The notes under the pieces are model-generated. The model saw only the letters and a list, made by a program, of their open reading frames with translations, made no database searches and had not been told where the DNA came from. This document shows positions 1 to 8,780 of a stretch of 64,000 nucleotides of DNA, in pieces; position 1 is the stretch's first letter, and every line of letters starts with the position of its first letter. Source of the stretch: Thermoanaerobaculia bacterium (GTDB lineage Bacteria > Acidobacteriota > Thermoanaerobaculia > Multivoradales > JAHEKO01); NCBI GenBank assembly GCA_947259195.1, contig CAMYLC010000063.1, forward strand, positions 1 through 64,000, written 5' to 3'. Made by a program: the position numbers and the translations under genes.

Positions 1-915
1 CGCCATGTCGTCGAGCGCCATTCCGAGATTCGCGGTCATGGTGCGCTCGGCGGGGCTCTCCCGTCCCGTCTTCCGGCCGGTGACCAACTCCCCCAGGTCG
101 GCATGCAGGCGAGGGATCCCCTGGAAGTAGCCCTGCTCCTGATAAAAGCGCAGCTGCGGGGTGTCGTCGGTGCAGAACCTGTCGACTTCGCCGATGGCGT
201 CAGGGTGCCAATACGAGTCGAAATCCACTAGCGAAGCAAAGGCCCCTTCAGCCAGCCAGCCGGGCTGGATGGTTGCATGAGGGGTCTTGAGAATCGGGCC
301 TGCGGTCACCACGATGTCACAGCCCTTCACAGCTTCCTCGGGCGTCGAGACCGCCACTGCTTGAATACCAAAGCGCGCTGCCATTTCCCTTGCATACGCC
401 TCTGCGATCTCGGCATGAATGTCGTACGCCATCACCCTCTCGAGGGGAAAGGCGACTTGCAGTCCTTCCAGATTCGTCCTGGCCTGCACACCACAGCCCA
501 AGACCCCGACCACCGAGGAGTCGGGCCGTGCCAAGTACTTGGCCGACAGCGCCGTGGCGGCGCCGGTTCGTGCCCCCGTGATCCAGACGCAGTCCATGAC
601 CGCCAGAGGCACTCCCGTTGCGGGATCGTTGAGGATCAAAAGCCCGTTGATGTAAGGCAATCTGAGTTCCTGATTTCCCGGAAACCCACTCACCCATTTG
701 ACTCCCGCCGATTCGAGGGCAGGAATGTACGCCGGCATCGCATGAATGAAATTGTCGCCGTCACCTGGGTGAATCCCCGGCTTGGGCGGCATCTCGGCCC
801 GGCCCTCGCCGTGCTCCTGAAAAGCCGTCTCCAAGGCCTCCAGGATCTCAAGCATCCCTACGTCCGTCGCGATCACGTCGGCGTGCGACAGGTACAGCAG
901 TCGTGGGTCTTTCAT
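1..915 (-). CDS. Ornithine cyclodeaminase / mu-crystallin family protein (3' end outside window)
   Basis: The minus-strand frame is open from an ATG at 915 to the window edge, giving 305 codons without a stop. The family contains NAD(P)-dependent ornithine cyclodeaminases, alanine dehydrogenases and ketimine reductases. Visible features are the substrate-region Lys73 (in VKWVS), the TGARTGAA stretch at 113-120 and the Rossmann glycine motif GVLGCGVQ at 137-144. The family is usually 310-330 residues, so only a short C-terminus is missing. The exact substrate cannot be told from sequence. It is the most downstream gene seen of a minus-strand block that includes an M20 amidohydrolase, which hints at amino-acid catabolism (inference). 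Confidence 0.85.
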   Translation of the reverse strand, partial: MKDPRLLYLSHADVIATDVGMLEILEALETAFQEHGEGRAEMPPKPGIHPGDGDNFIHAMPAYIPALESAGVKWVSGFPGNQELRLPYINGLLILNDPATGVPLAVMDCVWITGARTGAATALSAKYLARPDSSVVGVLGCGVQARTNLEGLQVAFPLERVMAYDIHAEIAEAYAREMAARFGIQAVAVSTPEEAVKGCDIVVTAGPILKTPHATIQPGWLAEGAFASLVDFDSYWHPDAIGEVDRFCTDDTPQLRFYQEQGYFQGIPRLHADLGELVTGRKTGRESPAERTMTANLGMALDDMA

Positions 916-1055
916 CGGCTCTCCGATAGATCTCGCCGTTCGAAGACTCCCTTGTCGGCGACTATACATCCCTGTAGTGATGACTTGGGAGTCATGCCGC
1001 TTTCGGGCGGCAAAGAAAGAGCTCAAATGTCAGTATCGGACTGCCTAGGCGCCTG

Positions 1056-1502
1056 TCACAAGCGATCGAGAATGTCGGACTGGAGCTTGGCGAGGTTCTC
1101 GGGGGGCTCGGGGCTCGACGGGTCTTCGAGGGTCTGCTGAAACGCGCTTCTGGCTGCATCGAGACAATCGGAGATCTCCTCGCGGGTCTTCTTCGCCTCC
1201 AGCTCGACATTCGCGGCTCTTGGCGGCTGACTCCAACCGCCGTTTTCATCGAAGCGGCTTTCGAAGATTCCGTCGATGTCGTCGATCTGCCGGTCCTTGC
1301 CCAGCTTGCGACGGGTTTCCGAGATCTTGCGGTACAGGATCCCGAAGACCCAGGTCCAAACATGGGACCTGCCCTCGAACTTTTCCGCCGATCCGACGAA
1401 GGTGGTGAAGGTATTCTGGGCCACATCTTCGGCCTCCTGCGGCTTGAGTCCCGCCCCTCGCGCGGCACGCAGGATTTGCGGCAGATACGTCTCGACAACC
1501 AC
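1056..1502 (-). CDS. ECF-like RNA polymerase sigma factor with region 2 only
   Basis: The product resembles region 2 of extracytoplasmic-function sigma-70 factors: an LKPQEAEDVAQNTF core-binding helix followed by SHVWTWVFGILYRK, which matches the -10 recognition helix. No region 4 follows; the protein ends about 35 residues after the linker. The GTG at 1502 is the only ordinary start nearby, yet clearly coding sequence (LAARLRARGPEALQ) continues in frame upstream to about 1565 without an ATG, GTG or TTG. The start is therefore uncertain and may be non-canonical, or the gene may be damaged at both ends. It is monocistronic in this view. Confidence 0.6.
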   Translation of the reverse strand: MVVETYLPQILRAARGAGLKPQEAEDVAQNTFTTFVGSAEKFEGRSHVWTWVFGILYRKISETRRKLGKDRQIDDIDGIFESRFDENGGWSQPPRAANVELEAKKTREEISDCLDAARSAFQQTLEDPSSPEPPENLAKLQSDILDRL

Positions 1503-1641
1503 CTGCAGCGCCTCCGGACCGCGGGCGCGAAGTCGCGCTGCCAGGTAAGGACGGTCAAGGATGGCTGGATCAGAAACGGCGATTACCTGCTGCAGATCAT
1601 ACGGCAGCCCCCAAGAAAGGGGTTGCCTGAACTCCCTCCCA

Positions 1642-1676
1642 CCCCGGCCGGCACGGGTCCGGCCGCTTCAAGGCCT
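1642..1676. repeat. 35-bp dispersed repeat, copy 1
   Basis: The unit contains CGGCCGG, a 7-nt loop and CCGGCCG, followed by CTTCAAGGCCT. A copy with a single A/G difference lies at 16701-16735. Both copies are followed by CACTGCCTCACT-type sequence; here that part is expanded as near-tandem CTCACTGC units up to about 1705. Both copies sit just beyond the 3' end of minus-strand genes, so a terminator-like role is possible but unproven. Confidence 0.7.
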
Positions 1677-1699
1677 CACTGCCTCACTGCCTCACTGCC

Positions 1700-3286
1700 T
1701 CATTGCCCCAGATCCGCGCGCCGAAGCTTCTCGCCCAGACCTCTCGCCAGATTGCGATAGAGCACCACGCCAATGTCGGGCCGCTGGCGCACCAGGTCCT
1801 GCAGGTCGTCTCTCAGTAGCACGGCGGCGCGAACGGGGGAGCCTACCAGCGCATCGGCTGAGTGCTTGGTGGCCATGAGCAGGGAGACCTCGCCCAGACA
1901 CTCCCCGGGACCGACCGTGCCGACAGCTCTTTCGCCCTCAGCCATCAGGATCTGAACCTCACCCTCGAGAAGTAGATACGTCTCACCGCACTCGTCACCT
2001 GCCGAGAAGATCTGGTCCCCCTCTGAAAAGGTGGCCTGGCCACACGCCGCACCGAGGCGCTGGATCTGCTCCTCGGTCAAGCCCTCGAAGAGCCGGATCT
2101 TCTCGGTCAGAGCACCGATCCGAGGCAGGATCTGCTGGCGCTCGAAACCTCGTAGGATCAACTCTGCCAGACCCTGGACAGGCGGAACCAGGTCCATGGA
2201 CAAGATCTCCAGTGGCGTCAGGAGCCGAGCCATCTTCAGGACGTCGAGCCGCTCGACGCGGTGAAAGGCGAGCGCCGGCACATAGGCGGCAGGCACATAA
2301 CCCATCTCCAGCAGGGTGCGTTGCATGCGGGGTGAGTGGGCGTTGACGTCAATCTCCACGTAGCAGATGTCGTACTCCTCCCGACATTTGCGTTCCAGCT
2401 CTCTCAGCAGGATGCGAACCGTGTGATCCTCGAGGCAGATCAGCTCGAAAATCCGCGCGATGTTCTCTTCGTCGTCGAGCGTAAAGCCGATCCCGCCCGC
2501 GATGTGTTCGCCATTGCGTGCAATCAAGTAGTTCGAGTGCTCCGCGCGTAAGCGGAAGAAGCCGTAGTGCAGGCGGAGCGGCCCGAAGACCTCTCGATTG
2601 CGGAGTCGCCCCCGTTCGATGCGCAGCAGTGAGGAGTAGCCGGTGGCGGTGAGCTCCTGGAGCTCGTACTCGCCCCCGTGGGGATAGGGAGCGGCCTTCT
2701 CATCGACAATGAAGTCTCGCTCGAGACCGACCTCGTCCAACGCGAGACCAGCCAATTGATAGGCCTCGGGAATGATCCGCGGATGGTTGCGCCGCAGCTT
2801 GAGTGCCTCACCAAAATACCTGACCAGCAAGGCCGTGTTCTCGCGCTCGTCACCAAAGCGGAGCTTCAAGGGGAGGAAGCCCACTGCGGAAAACCCATGC
2901 CGAAGGCCGTTCCTCAGCGAGTAGGGGTGGCTCACCCGGGCTTCCATGAAGCCGACGTGAAGGCGGTCTCCCACCAGCTTCAACCGTTCTTCCAACAGCA
3001 GGCTGCTGATCTCTTGACCCCAGAAGTCGGGGTGTACGGCGAGCCGTCCGAATTCCCCTACCAGATCTGTATAGGCACCACTCTCGAGCACCACCGCTGC
3101 GGTTCCTACCACCAGCCCGGCCTTCGGCTCTTCCGCCACCAGCATCAGGGTGTCGTCGGAGTAGATGAGCTTCTTGAGGTAGGGCTCTTTGTAGAACTCC
3201 GAGTACGCATAGTCCTCACCATACGTTGCCTCGAAGATCTCCCGGATCCGGTGTGTGTCGGTATCGGTGGCTTCGCGAATCCGCAT
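1700..3286 (-). CDS. GNAT acetyltransferase fused to a C-terminal cyclic nucleotide-binding domain
   Basis: The protein is 528 residues long. Residues 1-150 look like a GNAT N-acetyltransferase (GEFGRLAVHPDFWGQEISS resembles the acetyl-CoA loop region). Residues about 240-360 look like a second, weaker GNAT unit. Residues about 395-515 form a cNMP-binding beta-roll with FSEGDQIFSAGDECGETYLLLEG and GECLGEVSLL. Family knowledge: mycobacterial Pat lysine acetyltransferases are cAMP-gated GNAT proteins with the nucleotide domain at the N-terminus; here the order is reversed. The ATG at 3286 overlaps the stop of the upstream amidohydrolase as TGATG, indicating translational coupling. Substrate and nucleotide are unknown. 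Confidence 0.8.
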   Translation of the reverse strand: MRIREATDTDTHRIREIFEATYGEDYAYSEFYKEPYLKKLIYSDDTLMLVAEEPKAGLVVGTAAVVLESGAYTDLVGEFGRLAVHPDFWGQEISSLLLEERLKLVGDRLHVGFMEARVSHPYSLRNGLRHGFSAVGFLPLKLRFGDERENTALLVRYFGEALKLRRNHPRIIPEAYQLAGLALDEVGLERDFIVDEKAAPYPHGGEYELQELTATGYSSLLRIERGRLRNREVFGPLRLHYGFFRLRAEHSNYLIARNGEHIAGGIGFTLDDEENIARIFELICLEDHTVRILLRELERKCREEYDICYVEIDVNAHSPRMQRTLLEMGYVPAAYVPALAFHRVERLDVLKMARLLTPLEILSMDLVPPVQGLAELILRGFERQQILPRIGALTEKIRLFEGLTEEQIQRLGAACGQATFSEGDQIFSAGDECGETYLLLEGEVQILMAEGERAVGTVGPGECLGEVSLLMATKHSADALVGSPVRAAVLLRDDLQDLVRQRPDIGVVLYRNLARGLGEKLRRADLGQ

Positions 3287-4503
3287 CACGGGACAACCCC
3301 GGAGACTCTCTCGAACGTGTCGGAGACTTCGAGATCCCCATTCTTCAATGCGGCTCCCGCGCGGCGTGCCACCTCCGCCATCCATGCCGCACCGATGGGC
3401 AAAGCCGCCTCGTCGAAATCGAACCGACTGGAGTGCGCCGCGAAGCCACTGCTGCCAGGCGGACGCGCTCCAAAGCGGATGTAGCAACCTGGTATCTCCG
3501 CCAGGTAGTAGGCGAAGTCTTCGCCCCCCATGTTGGCCCGGCCGAGCGTGCGGACGTGCTCCTCTCCGACGACTTCGACCGCGGCCCGACGCGCCAGGGC
3601 CGTGGCGTTGGGCGTGTTGATGACGGGGGGTGTTCCATCTGTGATCTCGACTTCCAGGCCCGCCTGATGGAGTTGTCCGATGGATTCCGCCATGCGGCGG
3701 ATGGACTTCTTGAGGTGCTCGCGAACCTGCGGATCTTGAGCCCGGATCGTTCCTTCGAGCTCGGCCTGGCCAGCGATGACGTTGGGGACCTTGCCGGCCT
3801 CGAATCGACCCACGGTCACGATCGACGGATGCGTCGGATCGATTTCCCGCGAGACGATAGTCTGAATCGCGGTGACGATGAGGCTGCCGACAACCACCGC
3901 ATCGATGGTCTCGTGAGGTCGTGCTGCGTGGCCACCTTGCCCAGTGACACAAATCTTGAAGTGGTCTGTGGAGGCACTAACGGCCCCATCGGTTACCACC
4001 AGGATGCCGGTAGAGAAGTGACGATCCAGATGGCCAGCAAAAGCGATGGCCACATTTTCGAGCACCCCTGCCTCCATGAGGGCTTTGGCTCCAGCACCCT
4101 TTTCCTCGGCGGGTTGGAAGATCAGTCTGACGGGTGCTGGAAGATCACCTTCACGAGTCAAAAGCTCGGCCGCACCCAGGAGTATGCTGGTGTGTCCATC
4201 GTGTCCACAGGCATGCATCACGCCGTCGTTGGCCGAGGCGAACGGCAGCCCGGTCTCCTCTTGGATGGGCAGGGCGTCGATGTCGGCACGCAGAGCCACA
4301 GCGGCCAGACCATCGCCGCCGGGGAGGTCGGCCACTACCCCCGTGCCCATGAGACGTCGCTGTGGGATTTCCAGCTCGTGCAGGGCAGCGCTGATCCGTT
4401 CAGCGGTCTGGAATTCCTGCCAGCTCAGCTCGGGGTACCGATGCAGGTCGCGGCGAATCGCGACCATGCGCTCCACCACCGCAGACTCCACGGATTGTCC
4501 CAT
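3286..4503 (-). CDS. M20 family amidohydrolase / N-acyl-amino-acid deacylase
   Basis: This 405-residue protein belongs to the M20D metallo-amidohydrolases (hippurate hydrolase, IAA-amino acid hydrolase, N-acetyl-L,L-diaminopimelate deacetylase types). Metal and catalytic motifs are intact: ADIDALP at 73-79, HACGHDGH at 97-104 with Cys99 and His101, and the catalytic glutamate pair in PAEEKGAG near 133-134. A dimerisation-domain stretch follows, then GGEDFAYY near the C-terminus. No signal peptide is seen, so it is probably cytosolic. Its stop codon overlaps the start of the GNAT-CNBD gene, so the two are co-translated. The physiological acyl-amino acid is not predictable. Confidence 0.9.
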   Translation of the reverse strand: MGQSVESAVVERMVAIRRDLHRYPELSWQEFQTAERISAALHELEIPQRRLMGTGVVADLPGGDGLAAVALRADIDALPIQEETGLPFASANDGVMHACGHDGHTSILLGAAELLTREGDLPAPVRLIFQPAEEKGAGAKALMEAGVLENVAIAFAGHLDRHFSTGILVVTDGAVSASTDHFKICVTGQGGHAARPHETIDAVVVGSLIVTAIQTIVSREIDPTHPSIVTVGRFEAGKVPNVIAGQAELEGTIRAQDPQVREHLKKSIRRMAESIGQLHQAGLEVEITDGTPPVINTPNATALARRAAVEVVGEEHVRTLGRANMGGEDFAYYLAEIPGCYIRFGARPPGSSGFAAHSSRFDFDEAALPIGAAWMAEVARRAGAALKNGDLEVSDTFERVSGVVP

Positions 4504-4698
4504 GACCCGTCCTCCTGAGGTTGTAGCCCTTCAAGCATAGCCAAACCAAGCCGGCCTTGCACTTGGATGCGCGAATACACCTTGAACCGCTCGATCGGCT
4601 AGACTTCTGCGGTCGGGCCTTCTTGGTTGCATACCGCTGACCAGGTTCAGCCATCGACCAGACGCTCAAAGCCCAGGATTCGTTCAAGGAGATTCAGG

Positions 4699-5358
4699 AT
4701 GATGACTTCACGAAAGCTCGCGCTGCTCCTCGCCGCATTTGCCGTGGTGGCTGCAGTCGCCTGTGGCAATCAGCAACAGACCGCCGAACAGCAGCCAGCC
4801 GCGGCGCCGGCTACCGAAGAGATGCCAGCTGGGCATCCTCCGGTCCAGCAGCCCGACCCGACGTCCATGATGCCGACACCCGTGGTCACCCAAGCCAACG
4901 TCCTGTCGTGGACCGCGCCCGGGGATTGGACCCAGGAGCCGCCGGCCAATGCCATGCGTCAGTCGCAGTACCGCATTCCCGGATCGGGTGGCGACGGTGA
5001 ATGCGTCGTCTACTACTTCGGAGCCGGTCAGGGTGGCGGCCCCATGGCCAATGCCGAGCGCTGGGCCGGACAGTTCACCCAGCCCGACGGTAGCCCTTCG
5101 ATCGAAGTCATGGAGACCGAGGAGTTCGTCACCAACGGACTCGACACCCTGCTGATCAAGGTCAGCGGCACCTACAGCAGTGGTGGGATGATGACCGGTG
5201 CGCCTGCGCAGACCATGCCTGGCTACAAGCTGTTGGGCGCGGTGGTCGAAGGACCGGACTCGAACTGGTTCTTTAAATTCACCGGCCCCGCGGCCACGGT
5301 CGACGAGAATGCCGAAGCTTTCCGCACGCTGGTCGATTCCGTCCAGCCACCGGCCTGA
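4699..5358 (+). CDS. Predicted lipoprotein of unknown function
   Basis: The 219-residue product starts with a lipoprotein signal peptide: MMTSRK, a hydrophobic core, and the lipobox AVAC with the lipidated Cys at 22. The ATG at 4699 is preceded by AAGGAGA at 4686-4692, which fixes the start better than in-frame codons further upstream. After the Cys comes a Gln/Ala/Pro-rich linker to about residue 55, then a globular domain with an SWTAPGDWTQEPP stretch and a Gly-rich segment. Proteins of this pattern are seen as hypothetical surface lipoproteins; I assign no function. The gene stands alone, transcribed divergently from the amidohydrolase operon. Confidence 0.8.
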   Translation: MMTSRKLALLLAAFAVVAAVACGNQQQTAEQQPAAAPATEEMPAGHPPVQQPDPTSMMPTPVVTQANVLSWTAPGDWTQEPPANAMRQSQYRIPGSGGDGECVVYYFGAGQGGGPMANAERWAGQFTQPDGSPSIEVMETEEFVTNGLDTLLIKVSGTYSSGGMMTGAPAQTMPGYKLLGAVVEGPDSNWFFKFTGPAATVDENAEAFRTLVDSVQPPA

Positions 5359-5472
5359 CGAACCGTCGGCTTCTCTGACTCGAAACCCACCGTGTCCTTA
5401 CCCATCTCTCTGCCAGGGGGAGATGGGCGACCTTCGTCTGATGTCCCTGCCGGAATATGATGGCCTGGCAAG

Positions 5473-6417
5473 ATGCGTCGACTTCGTCTTCTGATAACCG
5501 GTCTCACCCTGCTGCTCGGCTGTCCTTTTTCGGTGGTCACGGCCCAGGAGACGGCTACCCCCGAGCTCGTCGTCGAATCCCCCAACGACTTCCCGACCCA
5601 TGCGGCCCGCATCCGGGATCTAGACCCGCAACGACTCGCGCATGCCATGCGAGTTCTCGGACTTCGCAGACCGGGGCCACCCATCCGCTTGACCCTGGCC
5701 GGAGAGGATTCGGCCGTCGCCCAGAATACACCCGCTTGGATCGCCGGCTTCGCCTACCCCAGCCTGGGCGTGGCCGTTCTCTTTCCTGAACGCAGCCCGG
5801 CCTATCCGGACTCCAATTTCGAAGACCTGGTGCTGCACGAGGTCAGTCACATTCTGACGGCGCGCGCCGCTGGAGGGCGGGCCGTACCCCGTTGGCTGGA
5901 TGAGGGGTTGGCCCTGTTCATTGGTCGCCCGTGGCAACTCGAGGACCGGTCGAGACTCACCTGGGCAATGCTCTGGGAAAAGGAGGTGCCGCTGGCCGAG
6001 TTGGAGAGCCGATTCAACAGCGACCGGAGCTCCGCCAGTCGCGCCTACGCCATCTCCGGTGCTTTCGTCCACGATCTCGTGCGCAAGCGCGGTCCGGACT
6101 CGGCTGCCGCCATCCTCTCCGGAATCTCTCTCGGTCTACCCTTCCCGGAAGCCTTCCGAAGAGCTGTCGGTGCCAGTCTGGAGCAAGCTGAAGAGTACTT
6201 CTGGGAGTATCACTCCCTGTGGTATCGCTGGGTACCCATTCTCTCCAGCTCGATGGCGCTCTGGATAGCAATCTCCCTGCTCGCGCTCGTCGCCTTCCGG
6301 CGACGCCGCGCCCTGGACGCAGCGCAGATCGAGCAGTGGGAGGAGCAGGAGCAGCGTCTCGAGAACGAGGCTCGCTCGCCGATACCCGGCGAGCTACCAC
6401 CCAGACCACTCAACTGA
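5473..6417 (+). CDS. Membrane-anchored gluzincin-type peptidase (peptidase MA-like)
   Basis: The protein has 314 residues. An N-terminal signal peptide (about 1-24, ending VVTAQ) is followed by a zinc-metallopeptidase core with HEVSH at 122-126 and WLDEGLA at 141-147, where Glu144 is the likely third zinc ligand of a gluzincin. A single transmembrane helix lies at about 252-276, followed by a short Arg-rich and acidic cytoplasmic tail. The topology puts the active site outside the membrane. The substrate is unknown. The gene is followed after 10 nt by a DUF6503-like secreted protein and may be co-transcribed with it. Confidence 0.8.
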   Translation: MRRLRLLITGLTLLLGCPFSVVTAQETATPELVVESPNDFPTHAARIRDLDPQRLAHAMRVLGLRRPGPPIRLTLAGEDSAVAQNTPAWIAGFAYPSLGVAVLFPERSPAYPDSNFEDLVLHEVSHILTARAAGGRAVPRWLDEGLALFIGRPWQLEDRSRLTWAMLWEKEVPLAELESRFNSDRSSASRAYAISGAFVHDLVRKRGPDSAAAILSGISLGLPFPEAFRRAVGASLEQAEEYFWEYHSLWYRWVPILSSSMALWIAISLLALVAFRRRRALDAAQIEQWEEQEQRLENEARSPIPGELPPRPLN

Positions 6418-6427
6418 GGTACTGAAA

Positions 6428-7195
6428 ATGAGACGATCTCTTGTCGTTCCGTCGCTCGCCTTTTGTGCTTCGGCCCTTGGTGCATTGGTTCTGATCTCGA
6501 CCCTCTTTGCCAGGCCGACCCTCGCCGGCTCGGCTCGCTCTTCCGATCTGGTCCAACAGGCGATCGCTTTTCACGACCCGCAAGGCGTCTGGCAGAACGG
6601 CGTCTTTCGCCTCCACCTGGAGGAGACCAGGCCCGACGGACCGTCGCGCGAGACGACGCTTCTCGTCGACAACGCCGGAGGTCGGTTCGAGATCGCGACA
6701 CAGCGCGACGGTGCCCAGATCGACGGCGTGCTCGGCCCTGAAGGCTGCGAGATGCGCCTCAACGGCTCCACCCAGTTCAGTGATGCGGAGCAGGAGAAGT
6801 ACCGCCTCACCTGCGAGCGCCTGGAGTGGCTGCGAAACTACTACGCGTATCTCTGGGGCCTACCGATGAAGCTTCACGACATGGGCACGGTCTTAGATCC
6901 CGAGGTGTTGGAGACCACCTACCAGGACCGATCCGTGCATGCGGTGCGAGTCACCTACGAAGAGGAGGTAGGCTCGGACATCTGGTACTTCTACCTGGAC
7001 ACCGAGACACATGCCCTGTCCGGATACCGGTTCTTCCACGATGAGGCCAAGGGTGATGGTGAGTACATCACCCTCGAGGGCGAGGTCGAGGTGGGCGGGC
7101 TACGTCTGCCCAAGGCCCGTGCCTGGTATACAAACGTCGAGGATCGCTATCTCGGCACGGACACCCTCATCTCCTTGGAGATTCTTTCGCCCTGA
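6428..7195 (+). CDS. DUF6503-like exported protein
   Basis: The 255-residue product has an N-terminal hydrophobic export signal (about residues 1-34, ending TLAGSA). The mature part resembles the DUF6503 family: an AIAFHDPQGVW start, the LRNYYAYLWGLPMKLHD segment in the middle, and many beta-strand-like stretches reminiscent of LolA/LppX-like lipid-carrier folds. The family has no firm function that I know of. It lies 10 nt after the membrane peptidase gene, which suggests one transcript. The domain call rests on my recognition of the family pattern, not on a search. Confidence 0.7.
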   Translation: MRRSLVVPSLAFCASALGALVLISTLFARPTLAGSARSSDLVQQAIAFHDPQGVWQNGVFRLHLEETRPDGPSRETTLLVDNAGGRFEIATQRDGAQIDGVLGPEGCEMRLNGSTQFSDAEQEKYRLTCERLEWLRNYYAYLWGLPMKLHDMGTVLDPEVLETTYQDRSVHAVRVTYEEEVGSDIWYFYLDTETHALSGYRFFHDEAKGDGEYITLEGEVEVGGLRLPKARAWYTNVEDRYLGTDTLISLEILSP

Positions 7196-7272
7196 GCCTG
7201 CGTTCCTCGGGTGTGTACCTGGACAGCAAGATCCGGGTTGCCGGTTGGCTCGGCTCCAGCTAATTTTCGACC

Positions 7273-8148
7273 ATGCAAGAGATCGATCGCCACCTGTCAT
7301 CGGCTTCTCGAGACTACGACCGCATCGAGGTTGCCATTCGCTATCTGGAGGAGAACTTCCAGCTTCAGCCGAACCTGGACGACGTTGCTGCAGCCACGGG
7401 TCTTAGCCCTCACCACTTCCACCGGCTCTTCAGCCGCTGGGTCGGCACCACGCCGAAGCGCTTTCTCCAATTCCTGACCGTCGAGTACGCCAAGGATCGC
7501 CTTCGGGAGTCGACCAGCGTGATGGAGGCGGCCTGGGACGCCGGCCTTTCCGGCGGCAGCCGCCTTCACGACCTCATGGTCACCGTCGAAGCGGTAACAC
7601 CGGGCGAGTACAAGCAAGGCGGTGCCGACCTCCAGGTGCGCTGGGGTGTTCATCCCAGCCCCTTCGGGGAGTGCGTCCTCGGCATGACCGACCGGGGCCT
7701 CTGCGCCCTCGAGTTCCTCACCGAGCGTTCACCACGCCAGATCGAGGAGGAGTTGATGCGGCGCTGGCCCGGAGCGGACCTCGAAGAGGATCCCACCGGG
7801 ACAGCACCCCATCTGGAGAAGCTCTTTCCGGCGCCCGGAGCCGGCCCCCGTGGGCCGTTCACTCTGCTCATCAAGGGGACCAACTTCCAGCTCCAGGTCT
7901 GGCAGGCCTTGCTCCAGATTCCGCCGGGATACCTGACCTCATACGGTGCTCTCGCCAAGCATCTCGACCTACCCGGAGCCTCCCGCGCAGTGGGACAAGC
8001 CGTGGGCCGGAACCCGATCTCTTACCTGATCCCCTGCCACCGGGTAATTCAATCGGCGGCTGGGCTCGGCGGCTACCGCTGGGGCCTGCCCCGCAAGCAG
8101 GCCATGCTGGCCTGGGAGGCCGCCGCGACCCGAGCGGCCGAGATCTGA
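7273..8148 (+). CDS. Ada-type regulator: AraC HTH plus methylated-DNA-cysteine methyltransferase
   Basis: The product has 291 residues. An AraC-family helix-turn-helix domain spans about 15-105, with NLDDVAAATGLSPHHFHRLF as the first HTH. The C-terminal half is an O6-alkylguanine-DNA alkyltransferase with FQLQVWQALLQIP, the catalytic PCHRV (Cys255) and a typical Gly-rich end. The N-terminal zinc domain of E. coli Ada that senses methylphosphotriesters is absent. Direct reversal of O6-methylguanine is strongly predicted; activation of transcription by a methylated N-domain is not possible in the usual way. Confidence 0.9.
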   Translation: MQEIDRHLSSASRDYDRIEVAIRYLEENFQLQPNLDDVAAATGLSPHHFHRLFSRWVGTTPKRFLQFLTVEYAKDRLRESTSVMEAAWDAGLSGGSRLHDLMVTVEAVTPGEYKQGGADLQVRWGVHPSPFGECVLGMTDRGLCALEFLTERSPRQIEEELMRRWPGADLEEDPTGTAPHLEKLFPAPGAGPRGPFTLLIKGTNFQLQVWQALLQIPPGYLTSYGALAKHLDLPGASRAVGQAVGRNPISYLIPCHRVIQSAAGLGGYRWGLPRKQAMLAWEAAATRAAEI

Positions 8149-8295
8149 CTCCCGAAGCTCAGGAGTCGTTTGGCGAAAAGCGCGCCTCATCCAGCCGGTC
8201 GTTCACAATAGGCAACCGCTACAGGCGGTGATAGGGTTTGGCCGCAACTGCTACGGGTGATCACAGGTGTTGTCGAATGTGACGCGGGGAGAATC

Positions 8296-8646
8296 GTGAA
8301 TTCCTCAGAGGAGCGCCGCAAGGGTTCCCCGATTCGGGTTCAACGACCCCTCGAGGCGACCTACTCGGCCGACTCTCCCCCGGTAGCGGCCCGAATCGAG
8401 GACATCAGCGAGTCGGGCTGCTTCATCGACGCCCATCACCCACCACCGGCCGGTAGCCACATCCGCCTCCAGTTCTCCCTACCGAGCGACCCCCCCGGGG
8501 AGCCCGTCCTCTGCGATGCCCTCGTCGTCTGGATGCAGCCAAACGTCGGGATGGGGGTGAAGTTTCTGGATTTGCCGCAGGAAACCAACGACCGAATCCG
8601 CTTCTTCATCGCCTCGGTCTACTTCGGGCACGACACCGGCCCCTGA
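8296..8646 (+). CDS. PilZ domain protein
   Basis: This small soluble protein (116 residues from the GTG at 8296) matches a PilZ fold: RRKGSPIRVQRPLEATY supplies the RxxxR-like segment, followed by the D-x-S-x-x-G-type motif DISESGCFI. PilZ domains bind cyclic di-GMP and control motility, exopolysaccharide or gene expression. The GTG at 8296 is favoured because GGGGAG lies 5 nt before it; another in-frame GTG at 8257 lacks a comparable site. The gene stands alone and its effector is unknown. Confidence 0.75.
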   Translation: MNSSEERRKGSPIRVQRPLEATYSADSPPVAARIEDISESGCFIDAHHPPPAGSHIRLQFSLPSDPPGEPVLCDALVVWMQPNVGMGVKFLDLPQETNDRIRFFIASVYFGHDTGP

Positions 8647-8710
8647 CCTGGCCAGACGATGCAGCGATCCACCTGCACGACAATGTCGTGCTTGGCTAGA
8701 GCCTCCCCCC

Positions 8711-8750
8711 TAAGCCCCTAAGCCCCTAAGCCCCTAAGCCCCTAAGCCCC
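8711..8750. repeat. Tandem array of five TAAGCCCC units
   Basis: Five perfect 8-bp units TAAGCCCC run head to tail between the PilZ gene and the dienelactone hydrolase gene, flanked by extra C runs. The array ends 30 nt before the next ATG. Such C-rich microsatellites can vary in copy number by slippage; any effect on the promoter of the downstream gene is conjecture. Confidence 0.9.
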
Positions 8751-8780
8751 CCCTCAACCCGCTCTTGCAAGGAGTCTCGG

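Noticed and set aside
3226..4518. Long plus-strand open frame of 430 codons
   Set aside because: It is antisense to the intact M20 amidohydrolase and shows no motif; typical of GC-rich codon bias.
8711..8750. Octamer array considered as CRISPR or telomere-like
   Set aside because: No spacers; simple microsatellite inside a chromosome.
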